Assembly: GCA_963932465.1 (NCBI GenBank)
Contig: OZ010800.1
Location: forward strand, 32,924,852 to 32,988,851
From: Maratus speciosus
Taxonomy: Eukaryota; Arthropoda; Arachnida; Araneae; Salticidae
Direction of reading: 5' to 3'
DNA length: 64,000 bases
Shown here: one piece after another, positions 23,296 through 35,852 of the stretch
Layout: each line of letters starts with the position of its first letter
Position numbering within the stretch: position 1 is the stretch's first letter
Notes under the pieces: generated by a model
Told to the model about the DNA's origin: nothing
The model's database searches: none
What the model saw: the letters and a program-made list of their open reading frames with translations, nothing else
Position numbers and translations under genes: made by a program

Positions 23296-24722
23296 AGTAA
23301 TGGACACCTCATATAGACATTGGTAAAAATGCAATTTCGCTAATGTTTATAGCGCATAAAATATTTTGACTTAATTGAAAACCTTAATAATCAAATTTAA
23401 TTTTTAAATTACATTTACCAAAATGTAATAACAATAACACTTTTGTAAGTAGATGCATTTAAATAATTTTAATTTGGTTAATAAAATATCAGTATTTTAT
23501 TTTTTTTTTTTTTAAATCAATGTAACTTCCTCGCATATTTTATAACTTGGCTATCAAACCTGCCAGTAAGCCGAAAATATTGTTTAAGGGTACAGTAAAA
23601 GAGGGGCTCATAAGGCTTAATCCACCATTTAAATAAAAACACGTTATAGAAATTGTTAAAAATCTATTTTCTGTCTTACATACTTGCTTCTTGCTATCTG
23701 ACAAATTAATATAATAACATCAATAAAAGTTGTAGTAATCATGAAAGTAGCAAATCGGCAGATCAGTGGCCTACAACATCAGTTCGATACATACAGTTCG
23801 ATACGATTTTTAAATTATTTTATTTAGTATTTAAAATATCCAGCTCAAAGTATCATTTCTTTCATATTTGTATTATTAATTGTTACAAGTAATGCATCAA
23901 ATAGTCTCTGGAAGTTTAATTGTTAAAAGTAGTTGTTAATAATAGTTAAAAAAATAAATAAATCAATAAATTGGTAGCTGTAACTGCTTGATATTTTGTA
24001 TTTTAAACTATCCATCTAAATTAGCTAAAATATCAATCTTCTCATAATTCCAAACATTGATGCAAACAATGAATGATTGTGCAAATATCTTATTACTAGC
24101 ATCATAATTGTTAAATTTATTTAAAAATAACTATTTTATTTCATTAGTATGCTTTCATTAAATACTGGTTCTAAATAGTCATAAAAAATTATATTTATTT
24201 CTTGTTATGGGGTGTCCGTTACTGGGCTTTTTGGTGTTTTGATAATTTTTATTCATATTAATAATGTGGCTATAAGAATGGTTAGATATTGTTAATATAA
24301 TATTGCAGAGTTCATTCTAGGCGTTTTTCGCGGGGCGGGCCGCAATGCCTGCCCTTCTTTACAAAATTTGACGCCCCGATGCCCGCACTGTCCGAAATCA
24401 CTGCCCTGCGAGCCCTATCACTCGGAAAATCGTCTAAGGGAAAAATAGCGCCCTTTAAGTTTATTTTAAGCAAACTCTAAACTATATGTAAACATTATAT
24501 AACATCCTAGCCCCATTTTGCTCCTAATCTGTTCCTTTTCACTCCCTCCCCCCCCCCCCCAACATCCTCATACAGACACCAATTATTTTCAGTAAAATTC
24601 CTGCACCAACGCAGTCATAAAATTCTCTGTCTCTATACCCTGTTTCTCAGCTATTGTAAAAATTCAGCCGAAATAAGAAAGAAAAAAAAAAAAAAAACGG
24701 AAAGGTCCTTTGACGAAATTGG

Positions 24723-24767
<45 letters not shown>

Positions 24768-25145
24768 AATTCTCTGACAAAATTGGTTGTTTTCGGCGAA
24801 CTATTTCTCAAAATTTTCGATATAGTTTGTCCAAATTTTCGGATTTATGACCGATCTTTTTTTGTAAACTTTCGGATCACCCTGCACTGCAAAGTGTCAT
24901 GAATGGGGTAAAGGGGTAGTAGCAAACACTTTTTAGGGGGGTAGGGTCAGGGAGGGAAGAGTTAGTTTATTATTTATCATTACATTAAAGTGCACTTTTT
25001 TTCTCTAAAGTGCCCTTTTATGGAAAAGTGCACCCTGCCTGCCCTTGATCCTAGAATGAACTCTGATATTGAATAATCTGGAATAACTATAACTATTAAT
25101 AATAAAAAAAAAAAATAAATTCATTAAGGATGTCCATTACTCGCA
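23296..25145 (-). repeat. Dispersed element family C, copy 2 (interrupted)
   Basis: Reverse-complement counterpart of 14930-16340. ccagtaatggacacc stands at the left (about 23296) and ggtgtccgttactgg at about 24209, with a third related motif at about 25128. Similarity to copy 1 is clear from about 23800 to 25140 once the 760-bp insertion at 24306-25065 is removed. Confidence 0.6.
24306..25065. mobile_element. 760-bp non-autonomous transposon inserted in family C copy 2
   Basis: Perfect 16-bp terminal inverted repeats (cagagttcattctagg and its complement at the right end) are flanked by a 6-bp direct repeat atattg (24300-24305 and 25066-25071). The paralogue at about 14965-15030 reads straight across the insertion point. 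CAG ends suggest an hAT relative, but a 6-bp rather than 8-bp duplication leaves the class open. The interior is GC-rich near the left end and holds a C run, an A run and a T run of about 39 (24727-24765). No transposase is encoded. Confidence 0.75.
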
Positions 25146-25205
25146 CATTTACACTATATTATAAAGTATATTTTCGGTGATTATACGAAGAGTCAAGTTT
25201 TTGTA

Positions 25206-26900
25206 TAAGGTTAGTTGGGGCAACTGGTACATGATTTTACAATGTGACTCTGGAGCTTCTGACAATTCAGCTTCAAAAAGCTAATGTTCATTTCAATTAA
25301 AGTCTGAACTTCTGTAAATGTGTTCAGTTAGGTTCCCTCTATCAGACAGAAATGCTCAAAATTACATTTTAATGTTTAAGAATATAAAAATATGCATATT
25401 TCGTCTTTCTTTCCTCATGGGTCCAGTTGCCCCCAAAAATGGGGTAACTGGACCAGGTGTGTCTATGTTTCACACGCGTTTATATTTTTTCATATCGGAT
25501 ATCAGGTCCTGTTTGAAAAAGTGTAAAAAACTTAAAAAATTTTAAACCAAGCAGATCATGTAAATTATATGTCAATAAACAGCATTGTAAGGGAAACCTT
25601 TGCTGTCAGTATGCCTAAAAAAAGCACTAAAACTGAAAATATTAGATTTATTTATACCAAAAATATAAAACTTAAGTAAGTACTTATGTACTTTAGTATA
25701 GATAATAAGTATAAAAGTCACATGGGTATTTTAAGGAAAAAATAGCAAGGTAAATCTCTGAACAAAAGGCTACGTAAGTACTTAAGTACTTTATCTTTAT
25801 CCAGGGGTCGCATTATATAGGGAAAATTTTATTGTTCCTTAAAGAAAGGTGCGATGAAGATATTATTTTCAAAATAGTGGTAGGGACGATAAAATATTCC
25901 CTATAGCATAGCTGCCAACTTTTACGCTTTCCTCTTACCACTAACATATTATAGTAAATGTTGTCTTATTTAATCGTCGAAATCTTATGATTAAACAAAA
26001 CGAAAATCTCTATTAAATTTTAATGGTAGCAAGAAAGCGTAAAAATTGGCAGCTATGCCTATAGAATGCGACCCCTGTGTATAGTACAATTTCAAGGTCT
26101 GGCTATCTGGCTTTCAGGGGCAAGGTACTTGCATTCGTAAAATGTTGAAATAATTTAATGACACCAATATTTACAAGAGAATCTATCTGAAAACATGTAA
26201 AAGTATATGTTCGCGTACTTAATAAAGGTTAAATTTTAATTATAAAATTCAGGAGCCAATGTGGCAATTAGGAATTAAAATTAAGTGATGCCATAACGGT
26301 ATCACCGCCTCTCAAGGGGTCCACTCAATATGCTTTTTCTAAATTTCATTACGTTATTTTAATAAGGTATTCTATCATTTTCTTTATTGTGAGCAAAAAC
26401 CATTGGAGAAATTTACTTCCCCTAGTAAGAGAAACACAAAAAAATTATTTAACTATTGGGGTAACTGTATCCAGCATGGCCCAGTTATTCAAGGATACAT
26501 GTCCCAGTTACCCCATTCTTGAAACATTTATGGGGTAACTGGGACACGGGGCTTACATTTAAAACATGAAGTAAATATGTATAGATACCTAATAATATCA
26601 ATGTAGTTATATGTCTAATCTTTAAAAAAAAGATTGTTTAATATAAGTACTACAGTATTTTAATAAAAATCCGAAGAAGTTCAACCATATTGACGTTGCT
26701 TTTAAAAAAAGAAACGTAAATTTTTGATAACCTATCACAGCAAAGTGAGAGTTATGACTGAGTTGATACACGTTGTTTTAGGAAGTAGAGATAAATGGGC
26801 ATTGCTCACAAAAGCTCAAACTTAATAAACACTAGCAGTTTTTTATAAAATAGCCTATGGCTCAGTTACCTCGTGGTTCCAGTTACCCCAACAAACCTTA
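25206..26900. mobile_element. 1.7-kb transposon with repeated ggggtaactgg motif
   Basis: Terminal inverted repeats of about 24 bp (left taaggttagttggggcaact; right end read inward taaggtttgttggggtaact) are flanked by a perfect 5-bp direct repeat ttgta (25201-25205 and 26901-26905). The motif ggggtaactgg or its complement recurs inside (about 25422-25455, 26457-26468, 26508-26517, 26531-26540, 26876-26890), in both orientations. No long frame is present, so this is a non-autonomous copy of an unidentified family. Confidence 0.7.
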
Positions 26901-27231
26901 TTGTATGTAATCCATCATACTACGCATACACACAAATTTTTGCAGTAAAAACTGAGTCCTTTTATTCTAGAGTCATCACCGTCATCGCTAAAATTTCTGG
27001 TATTTTTCATGATGAAGCCACAATCACCCTACCCCCGACTTATCAATTTAGCTATAATTTTACATATTCTAAAAAAATAAATGAGTAAGTGGTTAAAACT
27101 GTCAGAAACTAATAATACCAATAACAACCTGCAGTGATTCATAATTTACACATGGGTTTGATATGTAAATAATTAAGTTAAAAACTGAAAATGAAGATTA
27201 TGAATTTTGTTCAAAGTCGCAAGTCAGATTT

Positions 27232-27310
27232 AGGGATGCACCGAATAGTGATTTTTGGCCGAATACTGAATATTCAGCTAGCCGAATATTAACTGTTTGG
27301 ACGAACACTT
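27232..27310 (+). repeat. Fragment resembling an hAT-type end
   Basis: The string agggatgcaccgaatagtga followed by ggccgaatactgaatattc and gccgaatatt resembles end sequences of hAT-type miniature elements. No second end is found, so this is a fragment. Confidence 0.4.
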
Positions 27311-27483
27311 TTTTATATTTCAATGTTTAAAGATATTAAAATGTTATATTATATTTTAAAACAACTTTACATAATATTTAATAAAACAAACGTACATTCT
27401 GATAAATAAGCTTTTTATAAGTAAATTTCATATTGGGAAAAAAACTTGCTTTGAGTTATTTAAGGATAACTTTTTTTTTAACT

Positions 27484-27896
27484 AAGGCTGTTCTCAACTG
27501 CTCTGCTTAACAAGTGCAAAACGTTTTGACACATTTACAAATTCATTTTTTAATGGAAAGATATAAAATTGGAAAGCCTGACCATGGAAGCGATTTGGAA
27601 TCGAACTGTGTTTTCCATTTTTTGATCCATCAATTGAGTTATAAGCGATTTTGATCATGTGACACGGCATTTTTCTCCCCTTACTGACTGGATTTCTTCT
27701 TTCGTTCGGAAGTTCACTTCAAAATGGCAACTTTGACAGTATTTTCTGAAAGATCTATTGCGTTTATAAGAAAACGGAAAAAACAGTTTGATTACATAGT
27801 TTCTGAATAACACCTTCTAGTTTCATGCGTTTCTGAACAAAAATGAATTAAAACTTATGTTTGAAAGTTGACCCCTTGGATTTGAGAAAAGCCTTA
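27484..27896 (+). mobile_element. Family A miniature element, best complete copy
   Basis: The element starts aaggctgttctcaa and ends ttgagaaaagcctt, giving inverted ends of about 14 bp next to TTAA-like sequence. The body contains the family landmarks (cgttttgacacatttacaaa, aagatataaaattgg, gcgatttggaatcgaactgt, gttataagcgattttgatc, atctattgcgttt). A TTAA target preference is seen more clearly in the copy at 62957-63407. It is non-coding. Confidence 0.65.
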
Positions 27897-28219
27897 ATAA
27901 AATTTTTTATTTTATGGTTTCTTCTATGAATTAACATTTTAAAATCAAAGAGAAACAGTGAAAAAATTGGAAGAAAAACATTACAGTGCCTCACACTGTT
28001 TATTTGTCAGGAAGAGACTAAAGTTAAAAAAACAATCGCTAATTATTTTTGTTGTAGGTCGAGTGAACTTTTTTTGGTTCAGGTCGATGTGAGGCTGAGC
28101 GTAGATTCCTGCAAGTTTGGTTTGGGTTAAACCCAAATTTTCAAATGTTAGTTTGGTATATTTCTTATGTTTAAAAACTATCCCTGTTATAATAAACATA
28201 GATATTTGTGTATATGCTG

Positions 28220-30070
28220 TTTTCCAAAGAGACCTCTTTTTTTTCTGTAACCCTTTGGCAAAATTTGCGTTTTTTCTGTAAATCTTTTGAAAAATGTGAG
28301 TTTTTTTTCTGTAACCCTTAGGCAAAATTTGTAGGTTTTCCTGTAACCTTTTGGCAAAATTTGTGGTTTTACCTGCAACCCTTTGGCAAAATTTGTGGTT
28401 TTTCCTGCAACCCTTTGGCAAAATTTGTGGTTTTTCCTGCAACCCTTTGGCAAAATTTGTTTTTCTTCTGCAACCCAATGGCAAAATTTGAGTTTTTTTC
28501 TGCGACCCTTTGACGAGTTTCGCATTTTTTTCTGCAACCCTTTGACGAATTTGGCATTTTTTTCTGCGACCCTTTGACGAATTTGGCATTTTTTGCTGCG
28601 ACTCTTTGACAAATATGCGTTTTTTTTTTTTTTCATCGACCCTTTGGTGAATTTTGCAGTTTTTTTTCTGCGACATTTTGACGAATTCCGCATTTTTCTC
28701 GTGATCCTTTGGTGAAATTTTTCTTTTTTTTGCGGGGGGGGGGGGGGGGGGTGTACACAATCCTTTGTCGAAACACTTTTTTCTGTGATCTTTTGCCGAA
28801 ACATGTATTTTCCTTACGATCTTTTGACAAAAAATATGCTTTTCTTCGCAATCCTTTGAAGAAACTGGCATTTTCTCTGCCATCTTCTGACAATACGTGC
28901 ATTTGTTCCCGATCCTTTGACAAAACTTGATGAATTTCGTGTTTTTTCTGCGACCCTTTGGTAAATTTTGCGGAGTTTTTTTCTGTGACCCTTTGACAGA
29001 CATGAGATTTTTTTTGTTTTTTTTTCAGCGACCCTTTGATAAATTTCATTTTTTTTTCCAGCGACATTTTGACAAATTCTGCATTTTTCCCTTCATCCTT
29101 TGGCGAAATTTATTTTTGTTGGGGGGGGAGGGTGAGGGGGACAATCCCTTGGCGAAATATGTTTTTTCTGTGATCTTTTGACAAAGCGTGCATTTTTCCC
29201 CACGATCTTTTGACAAAATATGCTTTTTTTCGCAATCCTTTGACGAAATTGGCTTTTTCTCTGCCATCTTTTGACGGTATGTGCATTTGTTCCCGATCCT
29301 TTGACGAAATTTACATTTTATTCGCGATCCTTTGACAAAACTTGTGTTTTATTCGTGATCTTTTTAACTACGGATGCACAACCTTTTTAAGATAACAACT
29401 TTTTAGAAAAATGTCTGTTTTGTTAAGGGCCACACAGGAGAGAATTTTGTTCCAGTAGCCGATCGATGAAATTTGATTTTTTTACACATTATCGACAAAA
29501 ATCGTGATTTTTTTCATACCCGATCAACGAAATTCATGATTTTTCCTAGTCTGATCGACAAAATTTGCAATTTTCCGCACCTGATCGACAATTCACTATT
29601 TTCCATGTGTTATGGACAAAATAAGATATTTAACGGAATTAGTGATTATCTATCGACAAAATTTGCGATTTTTCTGACTCTGATGGTGAAATTCGCAATT
29701 CTGAATTTTCTCTGACGAAATGAAAAAAAAAATGTTTGAGGCAACAAATTGACGAAATTTGCGATTTCTTTTCCTCTCGAAACTGACGAAAATTATGATT
29801 TTTCTGCAGCTGATCAACGGAATTCTCCATTTCTCCGCTTGTCAACAAAATTCGTGGTTTTACCATAACTAATTTCTCGATGTTTCTGCGCTCATTCGGC
29901 AAAACACGTAATTTTTCCATGCTCTATCAATGAAATTCACCATTCTTAAACTGGAGAAAATTTCAATTTTTTCATGGCAAATTGATGAAATTCATCGCTG
30001 CCAGTAGGTTTTGGCATCCTTACTTTTAACAAAATTTATGTTTTTTTCTACAAACTTTTGTGACAAAATT
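28220..30070 (-). repeat. 32-bp satellite array, locus 1, with two subfamilies
   Basis: The first part (about 28235-29360) repeats aaccctttggcaaaatttg plus a T-rich spacer at a period of about 32 bp. A second subfamily (about 29460-30000) repeats tgatcgacaaaatttgcga-like units. A G run (about 28733-28751) interrupts the first. Open frames of up to 340 codons cross the array on the minus strand (27981-29003), but their peptide cycles through FCQRV, NFAKGL and ILPKGC, which are the same DNA read in three frames as 32 bp is not a multiple of three. These are not genes. Confidence 0.85.
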
Positions 30071-31309
30071 GGTTCCGAACTTCAAACCCTGTACTGTGTT
30101 GTACAGTAGTCTTTAAAATGATCACATCATGTTGAAACATAACATATGTGTTAAGCATAGATTATGTAACTTTCCAACTCTTCCTGAATACTTTTATAAA
30201 ACTTCGTTATCTAGGTAAATAAGCAATTTTTAGAAGTAATAGGTAACTATTTTCCCATTGGGTGTAATGTAACAAAATACTTTTCACTGTCCCTATTGAA
30301 CGGTGCATGCTACAAATTTCATTTTCAGTAGGGATAGTGCTATAGTAAATATCAGCATATTAAGAAAAAAAAAGAATCGTGATGGTCGTTAATAATTTTA
30401 TAAGATCATTGCAATCAGAGTATATTTATGAGGGTAAGTGTGGATAGACCATCAGACACACACACACACACAAAAAAGCGAAATTTGTCAGTGGATCGTG
30501 GGGAAAAATATCGGAAAAGTAATAACAAATTTGTATCGCAGAAAGAAGTGCGAGAAATTATAAGATTAGTAGTTAACACAGCAGCTAAAGATCTGGGAAC
30601 ACTATGTTATGCTTTTGTTTTTGATAACTGCTGCGTGTTTAAAAGTTCCTTTATTTTCAATGTTCTTTGTGGAATATATTTTACAATTGAATTATAATTA
30701 CAAAAAGTTGTTTAATTAAGCAACAAAAACTCTGAGACAGTCTAAATTTTTTATAATAATTTTTGGTACTTTTCGGTTAGTCGGGCGCCAGTGTTATATA
30801 TTCATACATATGTCTAGATACATGTATATATACATATACATATATGTGGATATATATGTATATATACATATACACACAGGTTGGCAAGACGTGCAAACTC
30901 AGGACTTTGTGTATACACCGCCAATTGGGGACTTCAAAAATAACCGACTTAGAAGTTTATTTTCGGTGAAAAACTACTACTTATACTTCCTTAAATACGA
31001 ATCAACTTTGCTTTTTGTTAAAATTTAAAAATTTCGCAATATGTATTTTCGCAATGTAAATGAGGACATTGATACACACCTATACACACAGTGAACTCGA
31101 TACACACAATCAATTGAGGACTTCATTATTTTACAATCAATTGAGGACATTTACTGTTATGATACACACAATCAACCCCGGACATTCTGAAGAAGTTTCA
31201 TGCGACTCTATAATTTACACGTTGATCGTTTATGAGTGTAAAAAATATATTTCAGATTTTAATCATTAAATACATTTTAATGTTTTATTTTTTTTTACCT
31301 TTTTTATGT
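30071..31309. other. AT-rich DNA with CA- and TA-rich minisatellite-like stretches
   Basis: An (AC)n tract lies at 30459-30473 and TATATACATA-type repeats at 30800-30875. From about 30870 to 31190 a degenerate unit, gatacacacaatcaattgag and variants followed by gacttc, appears about four times. No gene is supported. Confidence 0.5.
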
Positions 31310-31560
31310 ATATAAAAAGAAAGTATTGGAATCACGAAAATTTTCGACATCCCTTTTTGACGAATTTATACATTTTGGGATATTCTTAACACGATTTGAC
31401 TACTTTTGGAAAAATTCTCTCTGTCTGCTGTGGGTTTGTGGGTCTTTGTGTGTGACAGAAATTTTTGCAGCCGCCCTAGTTCAAAAAGTAATGGACAGAA
31501 TTTCAGGAATCATCAGCAAGCAATCAATTTTATATTTAGTTGCGCCTTAATATAAACTGA
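31310..31560 (-). repeat. Family D tail, inverted copy
   Basis: Reverse-complement match to the tail of the composite element at 19060-19240: aagtattgg, cgaaaattttcgac, tttttgacg-atttat, cgatttgactactttt, and a tctgtctg-like tract. It lacks the tandem units seen at the other locus. Confidence 0.6.
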
Positions 31561-32699
31561 TTAGATTTTGAAAAGGTCTTTTTTTTTAAATTATTACATA
31601 ACTGTCACGAATATCATTAAAACTTTATAAAAATTAGTTAAAATAGAGAAATTTTCTAAACATTAAATTAAAAAAAAAAGCATAAATAAAACAAAATTAA
31701 AAGATTATATATATTATTATTATTATTTTAACCATTTGGGAAAATCGTTATTGTTTTCTGTCAGGGTAGGAAATCAAAAGCATATCTGAAACGTTCTATT
31801 GGTTGAATCTGCATTTTATTCGTTTTCTGATTGGTCTATACAGAAATCTGTATTTACCCTTTAATTTCAACAGAGATGGATACTTCTGTTGCCACTATGA
31901 CAAAAAGTAATAAAAACTACAAAAAAAGGTAACAACTCCTAAACAAATTGAGATACAGCTTTCAAACAAATTGCGTTTAAAAGTACATTTTTTTCTCTAT
32001 ACGACGGTGTAAAAAGTAATTTTGTGGGATGTTTAGAAGTTTAAGAATGAAATTTCATTTAAAATTGTTCGTCAGATTTCTTGAAAGTCTGACGATGGAA
32101 AAGCCTTTTCCCGAACAGCCAATGAAATGCTTGGATAATACGTAAGTTTCAGGAAATCTGACGAGTCGCAGGCAATTACTGTCGCTTGCAATTTTTACGT
32201 GTAATAACGCTATTATTGGCGTGCGTAATGTATGATCAACTCCGTGCGATTTTTTATGTCTTAAATTTCAGTCTTTGAAAAAATCATTTTCCAAATGGTC
32301 GTTAAAATTTGTTATTTTTTTTTTTTTTTTTTTTTTTTTGCGCTATAAGAATGTTTTGCTTCTAATTACGGTTATGAAATCATTTTTTTTAAACTTTTGA
32401 AAGATGAAAAATTATAAAAATGTAACGGATGCAAAATTTGCTGTTTGTTTAGTATTGTTTAGCAGAATAACATAGCAGAAATGTTGCAATGTTTATGTGG
32501 ATTAAAAATAATATTTGAATTATACAAAAAAATAATTAAACGAGGTTGGCAATTAAACACTCTGCTAATATGCATGAAATTAATGCATAAATTATATCCA
32601 TAAACACATCCACGAATGCAGACATACACGTCATAAAACGAGAGCACTTTAAACATCAATAAACGAGGATGCTTTGCAATTCGCAAAGTGAGAAACTAA
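31561..32699. other. AT-rich DNA, no supported gene
   Basis: It contains a T run of about 27 (32313-32339) and nothing else recognised. The 75-codon minus frame at 32459 has no known motif. Confidence 0.45.
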
Positions 32700-33415
32700 C
32701 CAGTACATGTATTCAAGGACGTAATTCACGCAGCAAGTGAAAACGGTATACGCACCAGCAATCAACGACGTAATAAACCGACTTAGTCGACGTCAATCGA
32801 CGGCCTAAATGCAGATTCGCAACTTAGGGCGTATTACCGATCGACAAGTGAGCACATAATACGCACCGAAAAGTAAGAACAAATACGCACCTACCAACAG
32901 AGACGTAATACACATCGACAATCGAATATGTAATACACATCAGCAAGCCACGACGTAATACACGCCGTCAAGCCAGGACGTAATACACACCGGAGAGCGG
33001 GGACGTAATACACACCGTCAATCCAGGACGTAATACACACCGTCAAACCAGGACTTAATACACACCGTCAAACCATGACTTAATACACACCGTCAAACCA
33101 GGACTTAATACACACCGTCAAACCAGGACTTAATACACACCGTCAAACCAGGACTTAATACACACCGTCAAACAAGGACTTAATACACACCGTCAAACCA
33201 GGACATAATACACACCGTCAAACCAGGACTTAATACACACCGTCAAACCAGGACGTTATACACACCGTCAAACCAAGACATAATACACAACGTCAAACCA
33301 GGACGTAATATACACCGTCAAACCAGGACGTAAAACACACCGTCAAACCAGGACGTAATACACACCGTCAAAACAGGACGTAATACACACCGGCAAACCA
33401 GGACATTATTAACAA
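32700..33415 (+). repeat. 24-bp minisatellite, about 20 regular and about 10 degenerate units
   Basis: The regular unit is aaccaggacttaatacacac plus cgtc. Units from about 32946 to 33410 keep exact 24-bp spacing, with g/t variation in gacgtaata or gacttaata; upstream units (32700-32945) are diverged but keep the acgtaata and cacac/cgcac landmarks. The regular block in the middle is almost invariant, which implies recent homogenisation. Confidence 0.92.
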
Positions 33416-33914
33416 CTAGTCGCCCTTGGTGACCAGTTTAGTCTGCCTTAAAATTCATGTTTGGGAAAGCATGCTAAGCATTGTATCGTGTTATTTTTAT
33501 TCATAATTTAATTTACATGGACTCCCTTAAATATAATTTATATAATCCCAGCTAATATTAGTTTTTGTTGAATTAAAATGTCTCATTTTTTTATTTTCTG
33601 TAAGCAAATAAACCCTATTGGTTTACAATTGAAGTCTATGGGAATTTGGCAAAATATTAGAGATATCGCCAAGCTGGCGTCACTTTGACGATTCATTTTG
33701 GTTGCCAAATGTGGTGATATAGCACCAAGCTGACGCAAACTTGGCTGCATTTGGCGACAGAACAACCTGCCCCCTATGGTAACCTTTCTTATAAGTATGG
33801 AGATGCATTAAATGCTTTTCAATAACCAATGAGATGTGTTTCATTCGGGCGTTGCCATTAAACAATTAACAAATAATCGCGATTTCTGTGCTGCATACGA
33901 TAGCGTAATATATA
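33416..33914. other. No gene supported
   Basis: It contains imperfect palindromic sequence around 33660-33770 (gatatcgccaagctggcgtc, tggttgccaaatgtggtgat). Short minus frames overlap this but encode no recognised domain. Confidence 0.4.
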
Positions 33915-35846
33915 GAGGCTGTCCGGTCTCAACGGTGTCCAATGGCTAATTTCTAAACCGTTAGTCATAGACATATAGTTCTAATTGCAAAAATATTTTA
34001 AATCAGGTAAAGAAATATTTTAAAAGCGATTTGGGTCAATAAAAACATTTCTTAAGAAATTACACAATTTAAATTTTTATATGGTCCCCCGGTCCTATAA
34101 GTTATATTTAGTAAAATTTTCCTTTTACACTGAGAAGTAATACCAAAAAAGTCCTGTTATTCTACGATTAAAATTGACCGAGTAATAGCTGTTTAAAGTT
34201 GGAGCATATTTTTTGCTTCAAATTAGGGGTCATTCACAAATTTAGTCGAAATATAATTTAGTCAGATATATTAAAAAATGGTTGAGAGTAAATTTAACAT
34301 TGCAATATAAATTTGAAATAATTAATCATTCTGACATATTAATGCAATTTGTAATAAACATTTAAGAAAAAAAAACAGAATTTTTGTTAAATAAAATGAT
34401 GTTAAATTAACAGCCTCAATTCTTTACAAAATGATACGTATTTTAAAATATTATTAGATTGCACTAGACCGCAAAAGTTAGGTTATGTCAGGTTTTTTAG
34501 CTTTTGATTATTGATTGTTATAAATTCTTTACCGCTGAATCTGAAATTGACCTTCATTTTTAACAATCACATCAGGATTTTTCGCAAATTTCAAATTTCA
34601 AAGTTAAAAAGTTCAAAGTTAAAATTGAATCTCCTCCCCCACCTCATCGGACCACTCAGCTGTTTAGCTGTAAGAATCCTAGGATAAGCAAAAATATCGA
34701 ATAAATTATTGAATAAAATAAAATAAAACAAAATAAAATTTTAAAAAAATGTTTTACATATGTTTTATAGTATGAAATTTTCACTATATTTTAACTTACA
34801 CATTTGCGATTTGCAAAAAAATTCTAATGTGATGGTTAAAAATGACGGTCATTTTCAGATTCAGTGCTAAAAAGTACGTAGAAATCAATTATCAAAAGTT
34901 TTTTTAAATCTCCTCTACTTTATAGTTTCCGATTTTTGTTATTCTTTAAATTTGACAATTTATGATTTGCGAAATATCCTGACATTATGGTTAAAAATTA
35001 AGGTAATTTTCGGATTCAGTGCTAAAAATTACATAAAATTTTAAAAACCCAACAACCGCAGTCTTGTATTATCTAATCTAAAACTTTCTCTTAAACTTCT
35101 TGACTGCAATCTATCCGAATTTTTTTGCTTTATCCTGTAAAATGAGTACACCACCGAAAATCATAATAATATTAGATTGTTATCGGATTTGCGCCAGTAT
35201 GTAAAATGTAATTTCGATCGGATATTTAAAAATGGGTTAAAGTTCGATTACAAATTTTCAACTGGAAAAACATACATACAATCGTTGAAGGAACATAATT
35301 TTTTTTTAATCATAACATATTTGTTAAAAGAAATCATAAAAGAAACAGTCTCAAATCCTGACAAAATAAAATATATGTTATTTTAGCCAATCTGAAACTT
35401 AATAAATGTTAACTTAATCGTAATACTTGTACGATTTTTTTCAAAGCGCAGATACACATGAAATAAGATCTTGGAATACTTTAAGCACTTGCTAATTGCC
35501 CCCTCAAATCCAAGCCGAACTCATTTGTTTTCAGAGCAGAAAAGTGGCATAAGTCATGCATTTTTAAAGTTTCATAACTTGCTCAATTTTAGGGTTATAT
35601 GAATGGGACTTTTTTTGTCTTACTTGTCAGTGTAATAGGAAAAATTTACTAAATATAACTTATAGGACCGGGGGGCCGTATAAAAATTTTAATTTCGTAA
35701 TTTTTTAAGAAATGTTTTTATTGACCCAAATCGCTTTTTAAAATATTTCTTTACATGATTTAAAACATTTTTGTAATTGGAACTATATGTCTACGACTAA
35801 CGGTTTAGGAATTAGCCATTGGACACCGTTGAGACCGGACACCCTG
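33915..35846. mobile_element. 1.9-kb foldback DNA transposon with long inverted ends
   Basis: Terminal inverted repeats of at least 220 bp (33915-34135 and 35640-35846) share gtgtccggtctc at the tip, caacggtgtccaatggctaa, ttagtcatagac/gtctacgactaa, aaagcgatttgggtcaat, and tcctataagttatatttag. TATA (possibly TATATA) is duplicated at both outer edges (33911-33914 and 35847-35850). A second, inner set of repeats (about 34500-34610, inverted to 34795-34900, directly repeated at 34954-35045) lies within. The 69-codon frame at 35177 matches nothing I know. The copy is non-autonomous. Confidence 0.75.
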
Positions 35847-35852
35847 TATATA

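Noticed and set aside
27981..29067. Long minus-strand frames (340, 205 and 144 codons) as repetitive protein genes
   Set aside because: They are the same 32-bp satellite read in all three frames; the peptide cycles through three motifs with no start context or splice signals.
32700..33415. CRISPR array
   Set aside because: The 24-bp units are contiguous with no unique spacers, in a eukaryotic context; it is a minisatellite.
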